Part shown: in pieces, positions 12,396 to 24,300 of the stretch | Position numbering within the stretch: position 1 is the first letter of the stretch | Layout of the letters: the number at the start of each line of letters is the position of its first letter | Source: Paraspadella gotoi | Lineage: Eukaryota > Chaetognatha | NCBI GenBank assembly: GCA_051294375.1 | Contig: CM119263.1 | Coordinates: 23,184,525-23,248,524, forward strand | DNA length: 64,000 nt | Direction: 5' to 3' | The notes under the pieces: model-generated | The model's input: the letters and a program-made list of their open reading frames with translations, nothing else | Database searches by the model: none | What the model was told of the DNA's origin: nothing | Translations under genes and position numbers: made by a program

Positions 12396-13636
12396 TTTTT
12401 CGTATCCTCCTTACCTCGTCCCTTTACTCACCCCCTCACGCTCGAGCCCCCGCGGCAAACGGTCGCCCCATTCGGTTATTACCAAAGTCTGACCCTGGGG
12501 AGACGCACTTTCCATTTCTTTAACCCCCAACTCTTCTTGTTTGGCCGCGCAATGACGCAGCGCGGCTCGTGACCCCCTTCCTTCGCATCCTTCCTACCAA
12601 CGGGACACTCCCACCAACGTTGTCTCACCAAAATCGCCTTTTCATTCAATATTCCTATTGATCCGCCTCAAGACAATTCGCAATGTGCAATTTCTAATTA
12701 ATTAAATGGTTCCTCTCTAATTTCGCCCGTAATAAGAGCGACTTTTTGAACTACTTCTCCGTGACGTAACAACCAATCGGTCGCAAATAAAATCGTAATT
12801 CAACAGCCAATGGAGTGCCTTCTCCAATCTCCTCTCCTTTAGATCGTTTTACCTTTTTGAATCAAGTGTAACCCACGCCCGGTCCCCCACAAGTTCCCCA
12901 AATACACCTGCTCGTCTCATAACTATCGTTCGCCCGAAACGAACTCCCAATATCTTTTCCGTTTACCTCTTCTTCGTAGCAACAGTCGTTGCCAAAAGAG
13001 AAGGGATACTTTTTTTTTTGCCCTTAACCCTCTTCGCTTTTCCCCTTCGATATTCTTTTGCTGGTTCCGCTAACCTTTTCAGCTTCTTATCTCGCGTCCT
13101 TTTTTTCAATTCTCCATTTCTTCCCTCTTAACTTTTCCCTCTACGATTTCCTTGCCTTTTTCTCCTCCTTTCTCGTCTTTTCTCCCTTTCTAATCTCTGT
13201 TCCTTTTCCTCTCTACTTCTCTTTTTTCCCTCAGTTTTTCCCGCTTACGTTTTCTCCGGTTTCTCCTTTTTCCTCTCTCCTTTTTTTCCTCCCTTTCCTC
13301 CTGCTTCTCTTCTCTCCCCTCCCCCTCACGCCGGAGGAGGAGATATATCCTCCGGTCTTCGGTCCTTTTAGCCCAAACAAAGTTGGCCTTCCACAACTTT
13401 GGGGTCCCGGGAAACACCGCGCCGCCACGAAGCGCCGAGATACGGGGCGCGCGAGCGGGCGCGGGACGAAGCGCCGGCATCCCACGTTCCGGAAAAGGAA
13501 CTCCGGGACGCCCGCTCCGTTCGGACTCGATTGTTATTGGCTGAGACTCACAATTTTCGCGTGTTGGCGAATTGATGGAGATTATATGAGGACCAGCTTT
13601 TGAGCCGCGGGATTATTTTTTACGCGCGACGAAGAC

Positions 13637-13637
13637 G

Positions 13638-13727
<90 letters not shown>
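13637..13727. repeat. GA dinucleotide tract
   Basis: About 90 bp of GA with a few AGA-to-AA and GG breaks. Confidence 0.9.
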
Positions 13728-13730
<3 letters not shown>

Positions 13731-13737
13731 AGTAGTA

Positions 13738-13790
13738 AATTGACCGAGAAAGGAAATTGACCGAGAAAGGAAATTGACGAGAAAGGAAAT
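13738..13790. repeat. three tandem ~19-bp units
   Basis: The unit AATTGACCGAGAAAGGA occurs three times in a row; the last copy lacks one C. It follows directly on a GA tract. Confidence 0.85.
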
Positions 13791-14126
13791 TCTATATTGA
13801 AAACGATTGTTATACTTATAGATTCCATATTAAAATAATAAAAATGATAAAAAGTCGCAATGAAGAATAAAAAATTCGAAGATAAAAAGACTTTATGTTT
13901 AAAAAAAATGCTTCCAGAAACAAATGTGACGAGCATCACCATGGCAACGAAAATGGACGCCATATTTCGACGGGCGCGAAAATCCATTCATCGCCATAAA
14001 TGTAAACGGGCGCCATTTTCGGCGACCGTCTTTTGTCTTTCGTCTTTTCCTCCCAAAAGAAAAGATAAAAACAAATCGGAGAAATCAAATTTTTTCCGCT
14101 GACGTCGGCGATAGCGAATGGTGACG

Positions 14127-14164
<38 letters not shown>

Positions 14165-14499
14165 AGCGTTGCTGGCGGCCGAAAAGACGGCAAGCGGCGA
14201 CGGCGTCGAAGTTGGCCCGTGGCGTGGTAACAGCTTTAAAGCGAAATCCGAAAGAAACGTCCGGATGTAAGAGAACGTCGCCGACAGTGGGCGTGGCTCG
14301 CGACGTAAAACAGATTCCGGTTTCGGATGGGCGACGTTGGTTGGAGAAAAGAAGAATCACTACCTACGGTATCTTGTTCTGTACGATATCACAATAACTG
14401 AATGGCACTTTCGCATTGTTTACGATCGCCGGAAGGCAAGACTCATGACTGAGTTGATCATTCATGTTTGACAATGAATAAGTCATATTTCGCTCAAAG

Positions 14500-14605
14500 A
14501 TGGCGCATTCGAATCAGAAATACCTAATTTTTTTATTCATTTTTCTCATTACGTATTATAATCTAAAAGAGTCACTGAAATTAAATAAAGTTTCGGCGTT
14601 CTCTC
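14500..14605 (+). CDS. possible 5' end of a secreted protein, cut by a gap
   Basis: ATG at 14500 in a good context (AAGATGG) opens a frame that starts MAHSNQKYL followed by about 12 hydrophobic residues, like a signal peptide. It runs open into the N gap at 14606. The DNA is AT-rich, which biases any frame toward Phe/Ile/Leu, and no stop or domain is visible. The call is therefore weak. Confidence 0.15.
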
Positions 14606-14771
14606 NNNNNNNNNNNNNNNNNNNNNNNNNNNNNNNNNNNNNNNNNNNNNNNNNNNNNNNNNNNNNNNNNNNNNNNNNNNNNNNNNNNNNNNNNNNNNNN
14701 NNNNNNNNNNNNNNNNNNNNNNNNNNNNNNNNNNNNNNNNNNNNNNNNNNNNNNNNNNNNNNNNNNNNNNN
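14606..14771. other. assembly gap (N run)
   Basis: 166 N. The left edge is CTCTC and the right edge is pyrimidine-rich, so the missing sequence is probably a CT microsatellite. Confidence 0.9.
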
Positions 14772-15024
14772 ATTTCCCCCTTTCTCCCTCACACATCCCA
14801 GATCCCCTCAACCAAAATCGATGACCCGCGAAAGTCGCCGTTACGATCGTCGTCGTCGTAATAGTCGTCGTCGAAATCGTCGCCGTCCAAAGTTTCGCCG
14901 TCGGGGGTCGCCGCGGTCGCGCGAATCGACGCCGTCTTCGTCGTGGTCGTCGTCGTTTCCACGTCTCCGGCGCCGAAATTATTTCCCAACCGAAAGCGAC
15001 GGGGAAAAAATGAGATTTTTATCG

Positions 15025-15034
15025 GTCACGTGAC
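15025..15034. promoter_or_regulatory. palindromic E-box GTCACGTGAC
   Basis: Third exact copy of the palindrome. The extended site (GGTCACGTGACC) is a perfect 12-bp palindrome. Confidence 0.4.
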
Positions 15035-16224
15035 CGGAAGCGACGTCGTCGATTTGCGGCGGCCAAATCGAGGAAAGAAGAAACAAAAAGAGCATCGCTG
15101 GGACGAAAAATAGAAATCGTAGAAAACGGAGGAGAAATATTTTGATAAAAGATATGTTCTATCGATTATCTAATATCTATATCTCAAAAATACGTTAAAT
15201 TAAATATGGTAATGACTTTTAGTGCCTATGATTTAACTTTTGTTAAATGAGTGCTAAGCGACGATGTCGTATATTATAATGAAATCTTGAAGAAAATTTA
15301 AACTTTCTCGCAAAATTCGAGAGAGTTTTTACATTCGTACTTTCAACATCCGGGAGTCTCGTAACTGTCACGATTCGCTCTCCCGGTCGCCATAACAACG
15401 CTCGTCGGCGTCTTCATTGTTGTCCTCGTCGTCGTCTACTCCGGAGAGACAAAAGCTCGAGAAGCAATCGAACGCATCGGAAACAGCGCCATCAACGTAG
15501 AATATTGCGCGGCAATCAAACCGAGTTCCATTTATAACTTTAGTTAATGGGGTGATCATTCGCGAGGATTGTCTTCTTCTTCGTCTTCTTCTTTTTATTT
15601 TTTTCCTCTCCTTCTTTCTCCTTCCGCTCGTCGTTGTCGTCCTTGCCAAACGCCATCTTCTCGGCATGAGTTGTCACGGGAGCCATATAATTTCCTTTTT
15701 TTTCCCTTCTTTGTTATTATGATTGTTGCGAGTGAATTGAACTATTTTTAGACTTTAGTAGAGTATTGTTACAATGTCTAAATGGTTATCGGTATTCTTC
15801 TTAAAACCCAGTACCGGAAATTATCTAAATAAATATACATAGTATATATATATATTTTACATTTTAGAACTTTATTTCTCACTAATGGACCTCACAATTT
15901 TAGTCTTTACTATTACAATTCCCTTTCAAAAATCATTCATAATTCAAAATCGACTCTTCCCCTTTTTTTATCCGTCTAAAATCCTCCTACTGTCGAACGT
16001 CGCTGAGGAAATTAACCTTTTGTTTTACAATTGTTTTGCGCCGACGTCGTAAACGACGCCAGAGGGACATAACCTCGTTTTTATTTTCCCTCCTTAGTCT
16101 CTTTGCTTCTTCTTCCTCGTCGTCGTCGTCGTCGTCGTCGTTGGCGTCGTTAAATTTCCGGTCCATCGCGCTTCGACTCGGCGACGCTTAATTCGCGCGT
16201 CACTCGTCTCCCACAGAAAAAAAA

Positions 16225-16304
16225 AAGAAAGTCATTCGTCGACGAATCTCGTTCGATTTTGTGGTCGCGGGTTCGAATCCCGATCGGGCACCTAATATTT
16301 TTTT
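16225..16304 (+). repeat. tRNA-like 3' half: perfect Box B and T-run
   Basis: GGTTCGAATCC at 16270-16280 is a perfect pol III Box B, inside GCGGGTTCGAATCCCGA, which looks like a T-arm. Seven T follow at 16298-16304, like a pol III terminator. No acceptor strand complementary to the 3' end is present within about 150 bp upstream, so this is not an intact tRNA. It is best read as a tRNA relic or SINE fragment. Confidence 0.4.
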
Positions 16305-17658
16305 CCCATTGCGGTGGGCGAGCGGGTATCATTTCCGACGTTGACCTCACGGTGAGGGCGACGAGGATGATGACGACGAAGGCAACGACGAAGATGACGA
16401 AATGGATGAATCATGAAATATGATTGGGGCCCCGAGAGAGAGAGAGAGAGAGAGAGATAGTTAAAGAGAGATTGGGAAAGAGCGAGAAGGAAAGACGGTG
16501 AAAAGGATAAAAATTTAAAATTGATTATGATTGTGATTAAGCTCGTTCTAAAAACAGCTTTTGAAAAGCTACTATTTCCAAACTATTTCTTATTAGTCCT
16601 TCAAAAAGTTTGTTTCGTCCGGTAATTTACCGGGATCTTAAACAAATATACGGAGGGAGACAACAACAATCGCCACTCCTTACGTATTTATCCAGTTCGT
16701 TCAAAACGAACAACCACAGTTACTAAGCCCCCCCCCGAAACAGCTCGGGATTCTCAATTTGCATGTTTGAAATTCTCTCAAAAGGTTTCGCCCTCGATTC
16801 TCCTCTCGTTCCGTCCCCGCGAATCCCGAGTTTTTCTCGATCCGCGACGAATCGTTTTCATCCTCCATTTAATAAAAGCCAATAATTAAAACGGATATCT
16901 GAAAGGCGGCCATTTTGAAAAGAATATAACCGTTCTTTTTTTTTTCTCCCTTTTTTTTCTTTTGCCCCCCCCCTTTATTCTAAACCGCTTCCATTGTTAT
17001 TTCTCGTAATTAAGGCGAGAAAGGGAATAAAGGAAGAGCGAAGAGGGCTCGCAGCGACGCCGAGCGGTGAGCGATGTTCAGCGAGCGAGCGGTTGGAAGG
17101 GGTGACTGCCTGACTGGGAGGGGAAGTTGTGGACCGACCGACAGACGCTGCGAGGAATAAACCAGCTTGATTCGTCGTCGCAGCTTTTGATGTAGCGGGC
17201 AGTACCTGAGGAACTTTCTCAAGAACTACATTTAGATATATTTCATAATTCAATCGTACAATAATGTCTGGCAAAATAATTGGTTAGATAATAGGGGGAA
17301 AAATACAGTTTATTAAATACTGATTTTTGACATAAATCTTATCTTATCCTTATCTTGTATCTTAATTTGCCTTTTAGCTTTGTTTCAATCTCTCAATCGT
17401 TTCTCTAAGTCGTTAGCTTTTGTGATTAAGAACGCTTCATGTGATTCGAAGTAACGTTGTGTAGTCATGGAGTGAAACGGCGTCAACACTTCGTTCTCCT
17501 GTGATTCGCTGAACTGAAATATACCCAGCTGCCGCAATACTGCAATGCTGTAATACGCTGCCGAACTCGCGTCTCTAAAGTCGCACCACGTGAACCAGAA
17601 CAACATATTGGAACGAAGATGCGGGCGTTTGTCGGCAGACGGTGTCGGCAAGGCGGCG

Positions 17659-17769
17659 TCGGCCGCCGTTCGGCCGGCTCTCGGCCGCCGTTCGGCCGGC
17701 TCTCGGCCGCCGTTCGGCCGGCTCTCGGCCGCCGTTCGGCCGGCTCTCGGCCGCCGTTCGGCCGCCATC
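17659..17769. repeat. GC-rich 22-bp minisatellite
   Basis: The unit TCGGCCGCCGTTCGGCCGGCTC repeats exactly at 17659, 17681, 17703 and 17725, followed by a diverging fifth copy from 17747. Each unit contains self-complementary CGGCCG/CGGCCGG blocks, so strands could fold. Open frames over it (Arg/Pro/Ser-rich on +, Arg/Ala/Glu-rich on -) follow from the repeat and continue only into non-coding-looking sequence. Confidence 0.93.
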
Positions 17770-18565
17770 CGGCCGCGGTTGCGATTGGCGTCGCTCGCGT
17801 TGGCGTCTGGAGACGCGACCGTCATTATCTCCCGTTGACCAATGACTCGGAAGACGGCAACTAGTGGAGGAAAATGGAGGAAAGGGAGAAAAGGAAAGAA
17901 GGAGGGGAGAAAGGAGAGGAATGAATAGGAGAAGAAAAGAGATGGATTAGTAAAAGAAAGAGAGATAGTGGAAAGAGAGAGATGGTGAAAAAGGAATGTA
18001 GTAGCAGATTAAGAAGGGAGAATTCTCGATTGGCGGAGGACGGGGAAAAGCAGAGAGGTGAACGACATACGAGAGGACTATGGGAACCCGGGGATGAGAC
18101 TGACAGAGAGACCTGAGAATGGAATGAGACGGAGATAGAAGATGAGAACGAGACCGAACGCAGACACGGAGATATAGAGGAGAGATTTGAGAGAGACAAA
18201 ACAAGGTGGAAGTAAAGTCGATTGTGGGATCAAACAAGAACATTGGTTTCGACGTCGCGCCCCCTTCTTTTTTACGACGCCACCGTAATTCAAGGGATCA
18301 ACAAAAAATGACTTTTTATCAGGTGTAAACAAAGGGATGAATTGTCTGCTTTGCGATGAAGACGACGACGTGAAAAGAAAGAAAACGAAGACGAAGAGGA
18401 TAAAAAGGAGGAAGAGGAAGAGGAAGAGGAGGAGAAATGGAAAAGTGGAGGAGGGAGAAGTCGAGCGGAAATCAACGTCTGTTTGAAGGAAATGAAAAGG
18501 AGGAAAAAGTTTTTTGCGGTTGAAGCGGACGAAGCGAAGAGAGAGAAGACGAGAATCGGAGGAAT

Positions 18566-18620
18566 TGAACGGGGGGCAATCTCGGCGAGGTACGTATGAA
18601 CGGGGGGCAATCTCGGCGAG
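18566..18620. repeat. two exact 24-bp direct repeats
   Basis: TGAACGGGGGGCAATCTCGG plus GCGAG occurs at 18566-18589 and again at 18597-18620, with a 31-bp period and a 7-bp spacer. Confidence 0.9.
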
Positions 18621-19185
18621 ATAGATATATCGGTGTGAAAAAAGGCGAAACATCATTATATTTAGAAAACATGATAAGTAAGTTTTGATTCCTTTACCTC
18701 CGTTAATTCTTATCTTCTTTCTTCTCCTTTCTCTTAACTCTTAACTCTTCTCTGTACTTTTAAAATGATTTAAATAATTAATTAGCCCACTTAAACTTGT
18801 CCCCTAATTCGCATATATTTCCTTCTCTCTTTGATTTTTATTCAAATCCCTATCCGCTCCTATTCTTCTTCCTTCCAAACAAATTTTCAAATATTTCTAT
18901 TCTCCCTTTTCTCCATTCTCTCTCTTGCTTTAAACTTTCCCTAATTTCCTTTTCTCCTAACTTTTCTCCCTTTTCTCCCAACTTTCCTCCCTTTTCTCCC
19001 AACTTTCCTCCCTTTCATACCCTCCACCCTCCACGACCTCGACTGTCAAGAACCTCCTTCAACACTTTCCGGTTCAATTTTAAGAGACTCACTGATTCCC
19101 TTTTGTTTCACATTCATGCCGATTTCCCCGGAGAGCCTCATTGCAGATAATCAAAGTAGGAAACGAGGAAAGAAAAGAAGGGGGG

Positions 19186-19312
<127 letters not shown>

Positions 19313-19848
19313 CATAAATGCTAAATTTGTTCATAATGAGTCGTTTATCAAATTAAAGTATTTAAAAATCTAAAAAAAAATTGTTAATCTTGGAAAACAA
19401 AACAAAAAAATTACTAATTCAACGACAGAGTATGTAACAGAAGAGGCTCAAAACGACAGAAGAGAAATTTTTAAAAAATGAAACAAAATAAAACTACAAC
19501 AACAACACACGACCACAACAACAACCACGGACGAAGGCTCGAAATTGCGTCAATAACAAAAGGCGTTCGAGAAAACAAAAGATTTTTTTTCTCGTTCTTT
19601 TCAATCCTCATTTTTTTGATTATTTTACATGAATTGTTTGTTTCGGAGGAAATGACAACAAGAAATCTGCCAAAACCAATTAAAAGTGAAGGAGCGAGGA
19701 GGAGGAGGAGGAGGAGGCGGAAACCAAATGAAAGAAGAAAAATAATTAGCGTCTGAAAAGCGAAATTCCATCTCTGATTCCTCTGTCCTCTCTCTCTCCC
19801 TCGCTCATACCTCTCTTTGATTCTATGCTTTTGTTTTTTATCTTTCGA

Positions 19849-19892
<44 letters not shown>

Positions 19893-21326
19893 TATTAAAA
19901 AACCGGAATGAAACGACTAATTCAAACATGACTTTGACGTCCCGAGTGGTGCCTTTGTTTGTGCTTTCAGTTCAGAAATTTCTATTTTCAATTTTTAATA
20001 TTTCCCCCAATTTTAATTTTTTTTTTCCTTTTGTGCGATGGGAGAATCAGCGGTGAGCTTACGTTTGTAGTTTGGAGAATCAAGTTTCTTTGTTGCGTAA
20101 GATATAGACAGAGAGATAGAGAGAGAGAGACGGACAGAGAAGGGGTAGGCATCTTTATAGAAATGGGAGAGGATAATGATAATGACCACAAATATGTGAG
20201 AACTCTTGAAAATCCAAGAAAATAACTTCATTTGATCTTTCGAACGTAAAAAATTATCCACAAAAGACAAATCACTGACGCAACGAACACGAAAAGAGAT
20301 GGCGCGGCGTTCTGTCGCCTTGGAAGACACTGAATCTTGGATTGAATGAGAAAAATGTGACCTCTCTCTGCCTCTCTCTATATACTGTTCTTTCGTCATC
20401 TGCTAAATTTCTCTCTCTCCTCTCTTCTCCTCTACTCTCTCTTCCTTCCTCCTCTTCTCTCTCTCCTCTTCTCTCTTTACCTCCGTCTGTGATTCGCTCT
20501 CTCTCTCTTCCTCCGTCTACGCTTTCTCTCTTCATTCTCATCCTCGTCTCTCTCTAGCGATCTCATCTAAGCGATATCATTTTCTCATAAACGCGAGAGA
20601 GAGAGAGAGAGAAAGAAGCTCTAGAGAACAATTTTCATAAGGTGTCTCGAGGTTGTTCGGGGTTGGACGAAGGTGGGAGGGGCGGTGGGTGCGCTTAATC
20701 TTTAAGAGGCTGGTGTTAAAAGTGGTGGTGGGGGGGGACGGGAAGAGGATCAGGTCAGCACCTTCCTCAAAGAGATTCGGTCCAACATTGATTAATGGCT
20801 GAGAGAGAGGTCGTCGGCATCGTGTCCGCGCGGAGAAAGGCAGAGCGTGGATTCTCGGAATGTTGATCAAGGGAAAGAGAGGGGGAGAAAGGGGGGGGAG
20901 TGTCCTCATGATCGAGGGAAAGGAAGGGACATTGGAAAAGAAATAGGAATGTGTTGGTGGATGTGTAAGAGAGCTAAATGGTCCTTAAATAACAGTAAAC
21001 TTAGCTCTAGTAGTATTCCCAATAAATATACCAATTAACTTGCTGTGGTAGAATACTCGCATGTAATGGGACTTTTACGGGAAAAAGAAAGACTAAGTGA
21101 AGGAGACCTTATCAGGGTTGTTATTGATAAAGACATAGATTATTATTTGTTTCCTTTTTTTAAATAAAAATTTCAATTTCTTTTAAATATTTTTTTTCAA
21201 AATTGAAATTTTTTTGATTCTAGACAGCTAATAGTTTCCACAATTGCTAATTAGCAGAATTTATTTATCTCAAAATAGCTAAATGATGACAAAAAAAAGA
21301 TTATTTTCTCTTCCTCTTTTCCTCAG

Positions 21327-24300
21327 ATTCTGCGATGGAATCCGACGTCTCCAAACTCTTCTAACTCCAACGTCATGGATCTGTCGCCGCCGACGCCGGG
21401 CCCCCTCCGCCCGGCGTCGTCGGCCTCCAACTCTCCACCCCGGACACCCCACAGCCCCCGACGTTCCACCCCTGGCACTCCGAGCAAAACCCCGCCCGAG
21501 CACGGCCCCTCGGTCTCGACGGGCGGTTCCATCGATGACCCCCGCGAACTGACGAGCCACGGCGGCTCCGAGATGCTCCGCCGCCTCAAGACCCTCAACG
21601 GGCGACACGGGAAATACCCCGAGGCGTCCCCTTCTCCTCCAGAGCCGCGCGGCGTACGCGACATCACGATCCCCGTCGACGGCGTCCGCGGTCTAAAGCG
21701 CCCTCCACCTAACGGGGAATCTCAGACATCCTCGGCGCCCCTCAACCTTTCCAAGGACGGGCCCCATTCCTTGGGTGGTCACGTGTCCAGCACGACGCGC
21801 GACGAAGAGATCGTCAAGATGTTCCACTTTCCCGAAAACTCCCTCATCTCGCCCTATGAGTCAACGGTGCCCCCAATACCGCTCCTCCCCCCGCTGGGCC
21901 TTGTTCCGCCCCGCATTGCCGCCGGCGGGGGGCCCGATCTCTCCGATCCCCGCGTCGCCGCGGCCGCGGCTGCCGCGGCGGCGGCGGGGCAGTCGACGGC
22001 GCTGCTTAACCGCATCGCGACGGGCAACTTGGATCCCATGGAGGAACTTATCGCCATCAAACAAAGAAACAACAAGTTTGGCCGCGGCGAAAAAGCCGCT
22101 AAGTGCAAGAGCGGCGGCGGAGGCGGCGGCGGCGGCGCCAAAAACCGTCACAGTCCGACGGCGCCGTCTAAACGCGGCGCCGCTTCTCTCGGCGATCACC
22201 CTCCACCGCAGCCGCATCAGCAGCAGCACCCGCCGCATCTCAACGCCGCCATGCTGCAACTTGGCTTGAATCAGCCGCCGGGATTCCCGATGATGCCGCC
22301 GGTAGCGCCGCCGTTCGGATTGCCCGGCGGCCTCATGTCGCCGATGGAGTTTCTCGCCAGCCGGCTGCAGGCTCAGGAGAACGCGGCCAAGAGATTCAAG
22401 TCTGACTTTCCCATGTTCGCCAACCTGCCCCACCTCATTCAACAGAACGCCATGAATCAGCTGGCCGGCGGCGGAGGCGGCGGCGCCGGCGGACCGCCGA
22501 TGTTTCCGACCGGCGCCGTAGCTCAGCAGTCGGCGGCCGCAGCGGCGGCGGCTCTGGGCGCCAATAACGGGTTTCACCATCCTCTTCAGAGTTTAAGGTT
22601 TTCCACTTCGCTGTCAGCGTTGGCGCAGAGCAGCGGCATCGCTCCGCCGGACACCGGAGGCGGCAGCAGCGGCGGCGGCGGAACTAGACCACCTTCCGCG
22701 TTTCAAGCGGCGGCGCTGGGCATCGAAACCGAGCGATCCGCCTTCGCCGTTCCAGGAGCCCGCGCTCCTGGCGGACCCGTCTCTCCTGGCGCCAACGGCC
22801 ACGCCCACTCCAGATCGGCGGCGCGGTTGTCGACCTTCGCGACGCCAGTGACGGGCAACGAATCCAAAGTGAAAGCGGCGTTGGGCGACGCCGTGAAAAT
22901 GCAATCGGGTCGCCATCACAAGTCGGGTCATCATCAGCATCATCATCATCATCATCATCATCAGCCGCAACCACCGCAGCAACAGCAGCATAGCGTCACG
23001 ATTCATCACGTGATGAAGTGCCTTAGCAGCGCGGGTTTTCTCCCGGCAACGCCGCCAGGGCACCCGGCTACCGGACAAAGCGCCATGGCTGCCGCCGCCG
23101 CCGCCCTACAGAGTCAGGGCCGAGGCGGCGCCGCCTCCGCCACCAAGGACTCGGTCGACGGCGATTCGCCACGCGCGGCATCGGCCAACGGTCACTACCA
23201 TCAGCATCCCAACGCCCCCAACAACAACAACCAACAGCAGCCTTTTTTCTTGCCACCCCCCTGGGCGCTGCCGCCCGCAACTGGCCCAGGGGGTCAATTA
23301 CCAATCACAGATTTACCTGAGGATCTTCACGGTTTGGCGGTCGCAGTCGCCGCCGGTCAAATCCCGCCGCCCGTCGCCGACCTCATCGCCGTAGCGATTC
23401 TCAACGAGAAAAACGGGCAACAACAGCAGCCTCAACAGCAACAGCAACGACCCATGTCGTCCCAGCAGCAGATACAGCACTTGCAGCCTCATCATCTAGT
23501 CCCGCAGCTGCACCCAGATTTTGGCGTCAACACTTCGCTGCAGACGTTGATGCAGCACGCGGCGGGATTCACGGCGGCGATGCAGGAGAGCGGTGCGGCG
23601 GCGGAAAAGGAGGGCGCCGCGGCGTTTGGAGTGACGCCGCTACTGCTGCCGCCTCCGCCGCCAGCCAGCGACACCGCGACGCCGTCTTCTCTCTCGTCCC
23701 GCGCCTCTTCCGCCAACGGGCGCCTCTCGCCCGCCGTTTCGCCGGCAGCGGCGTCGCCCAAGACGCCGCCGAGTAGAGAAGCGACTCCGGAAACACCGGA
23801 TGGACAGGCGCAGGCGCAGCAGCTGCAAACGATGCAGCGGGAGATGCAGCAGAATCTGCAAAGGATGTTGCCACCGGCGACGCTGGGTCCCAATCCGCAG
23901 CAGGACCGCAAATTCCTGATGCTGGTCGGATTGGAGGACGTCGTCCAATATGTGAGGAACGACAAGTTCTTCCGACGACGACAGCGGAAGTTAAAGGAGC
24001 GGATGGAAGCGAAGGAGTTGTCGGAGCGGACGGAGACGCTGGAGCGGATCACGACGGAGCGGTCGCTTCAGCGGAAACAGAAATCTCCGCAACAGACGGA
24101 GAAGGCGGACGACCGACTCGTCACGAAAAACAACTACAACAACAATTACAATAACAACAATAACAACAACGACGAGAACGTGAACCACAATCACGACGAC
24201 GTCGATAGAAAACGAGCGCCGATCGAAAGCGACGACGACGACGACGACGACAAAGACGCCGACGACGAAAAGAGGGACGAAGGTTGGCGTTCGGCGGCGT

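Larger units (their letters stand above)
11109..14499. other. gene-poor spacer
   Basis: No confident gene. It contains an E-box palindrome at 11740-11749, (ATTA)n at 12125-12162, CT tracts at 12249-12292, a pyrimidine-rich block at 13070-13330, a GA tract at 13637-13727, three 19-bp units at 13738-13790, and (GGC)n at 14124-14165. A 53-codon basic frame opens in a good Kozak context (ACCATGG) near 13938. It has no recognisable domain and I do not call it a gene. Confidence 0.6.
14772..17658. other. gene-poor spacer
   Basis: No gene is supported. (GAC)n/(GTC)n trinucleotides at 14845-14960, 15568-15590 and 16118-16142 give Asp/Ser/Arg-rich artefact frames. An E-box palindrome lies at 15025-15034, a tRNA-like relic at 16225-16304 and a short GA tract at 16434-16458. 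Confidence 0.6.

Noticed and set aside
13058-13603. 181-codon + strand frame
   Set aside because: Driven by a pyrimidine-rich block (Phe/Leu/Ser/Pro), followed by a short GC-rich piece without a recognisable motif.
17385-17825. 146-codon minus-strand frame with Arg/Ala/Glu repeats
   Set aside because: The repeat part is the 22-bp minisatellite, and the C-terminal part lacks protein-like conservation signals or GC3 bias.
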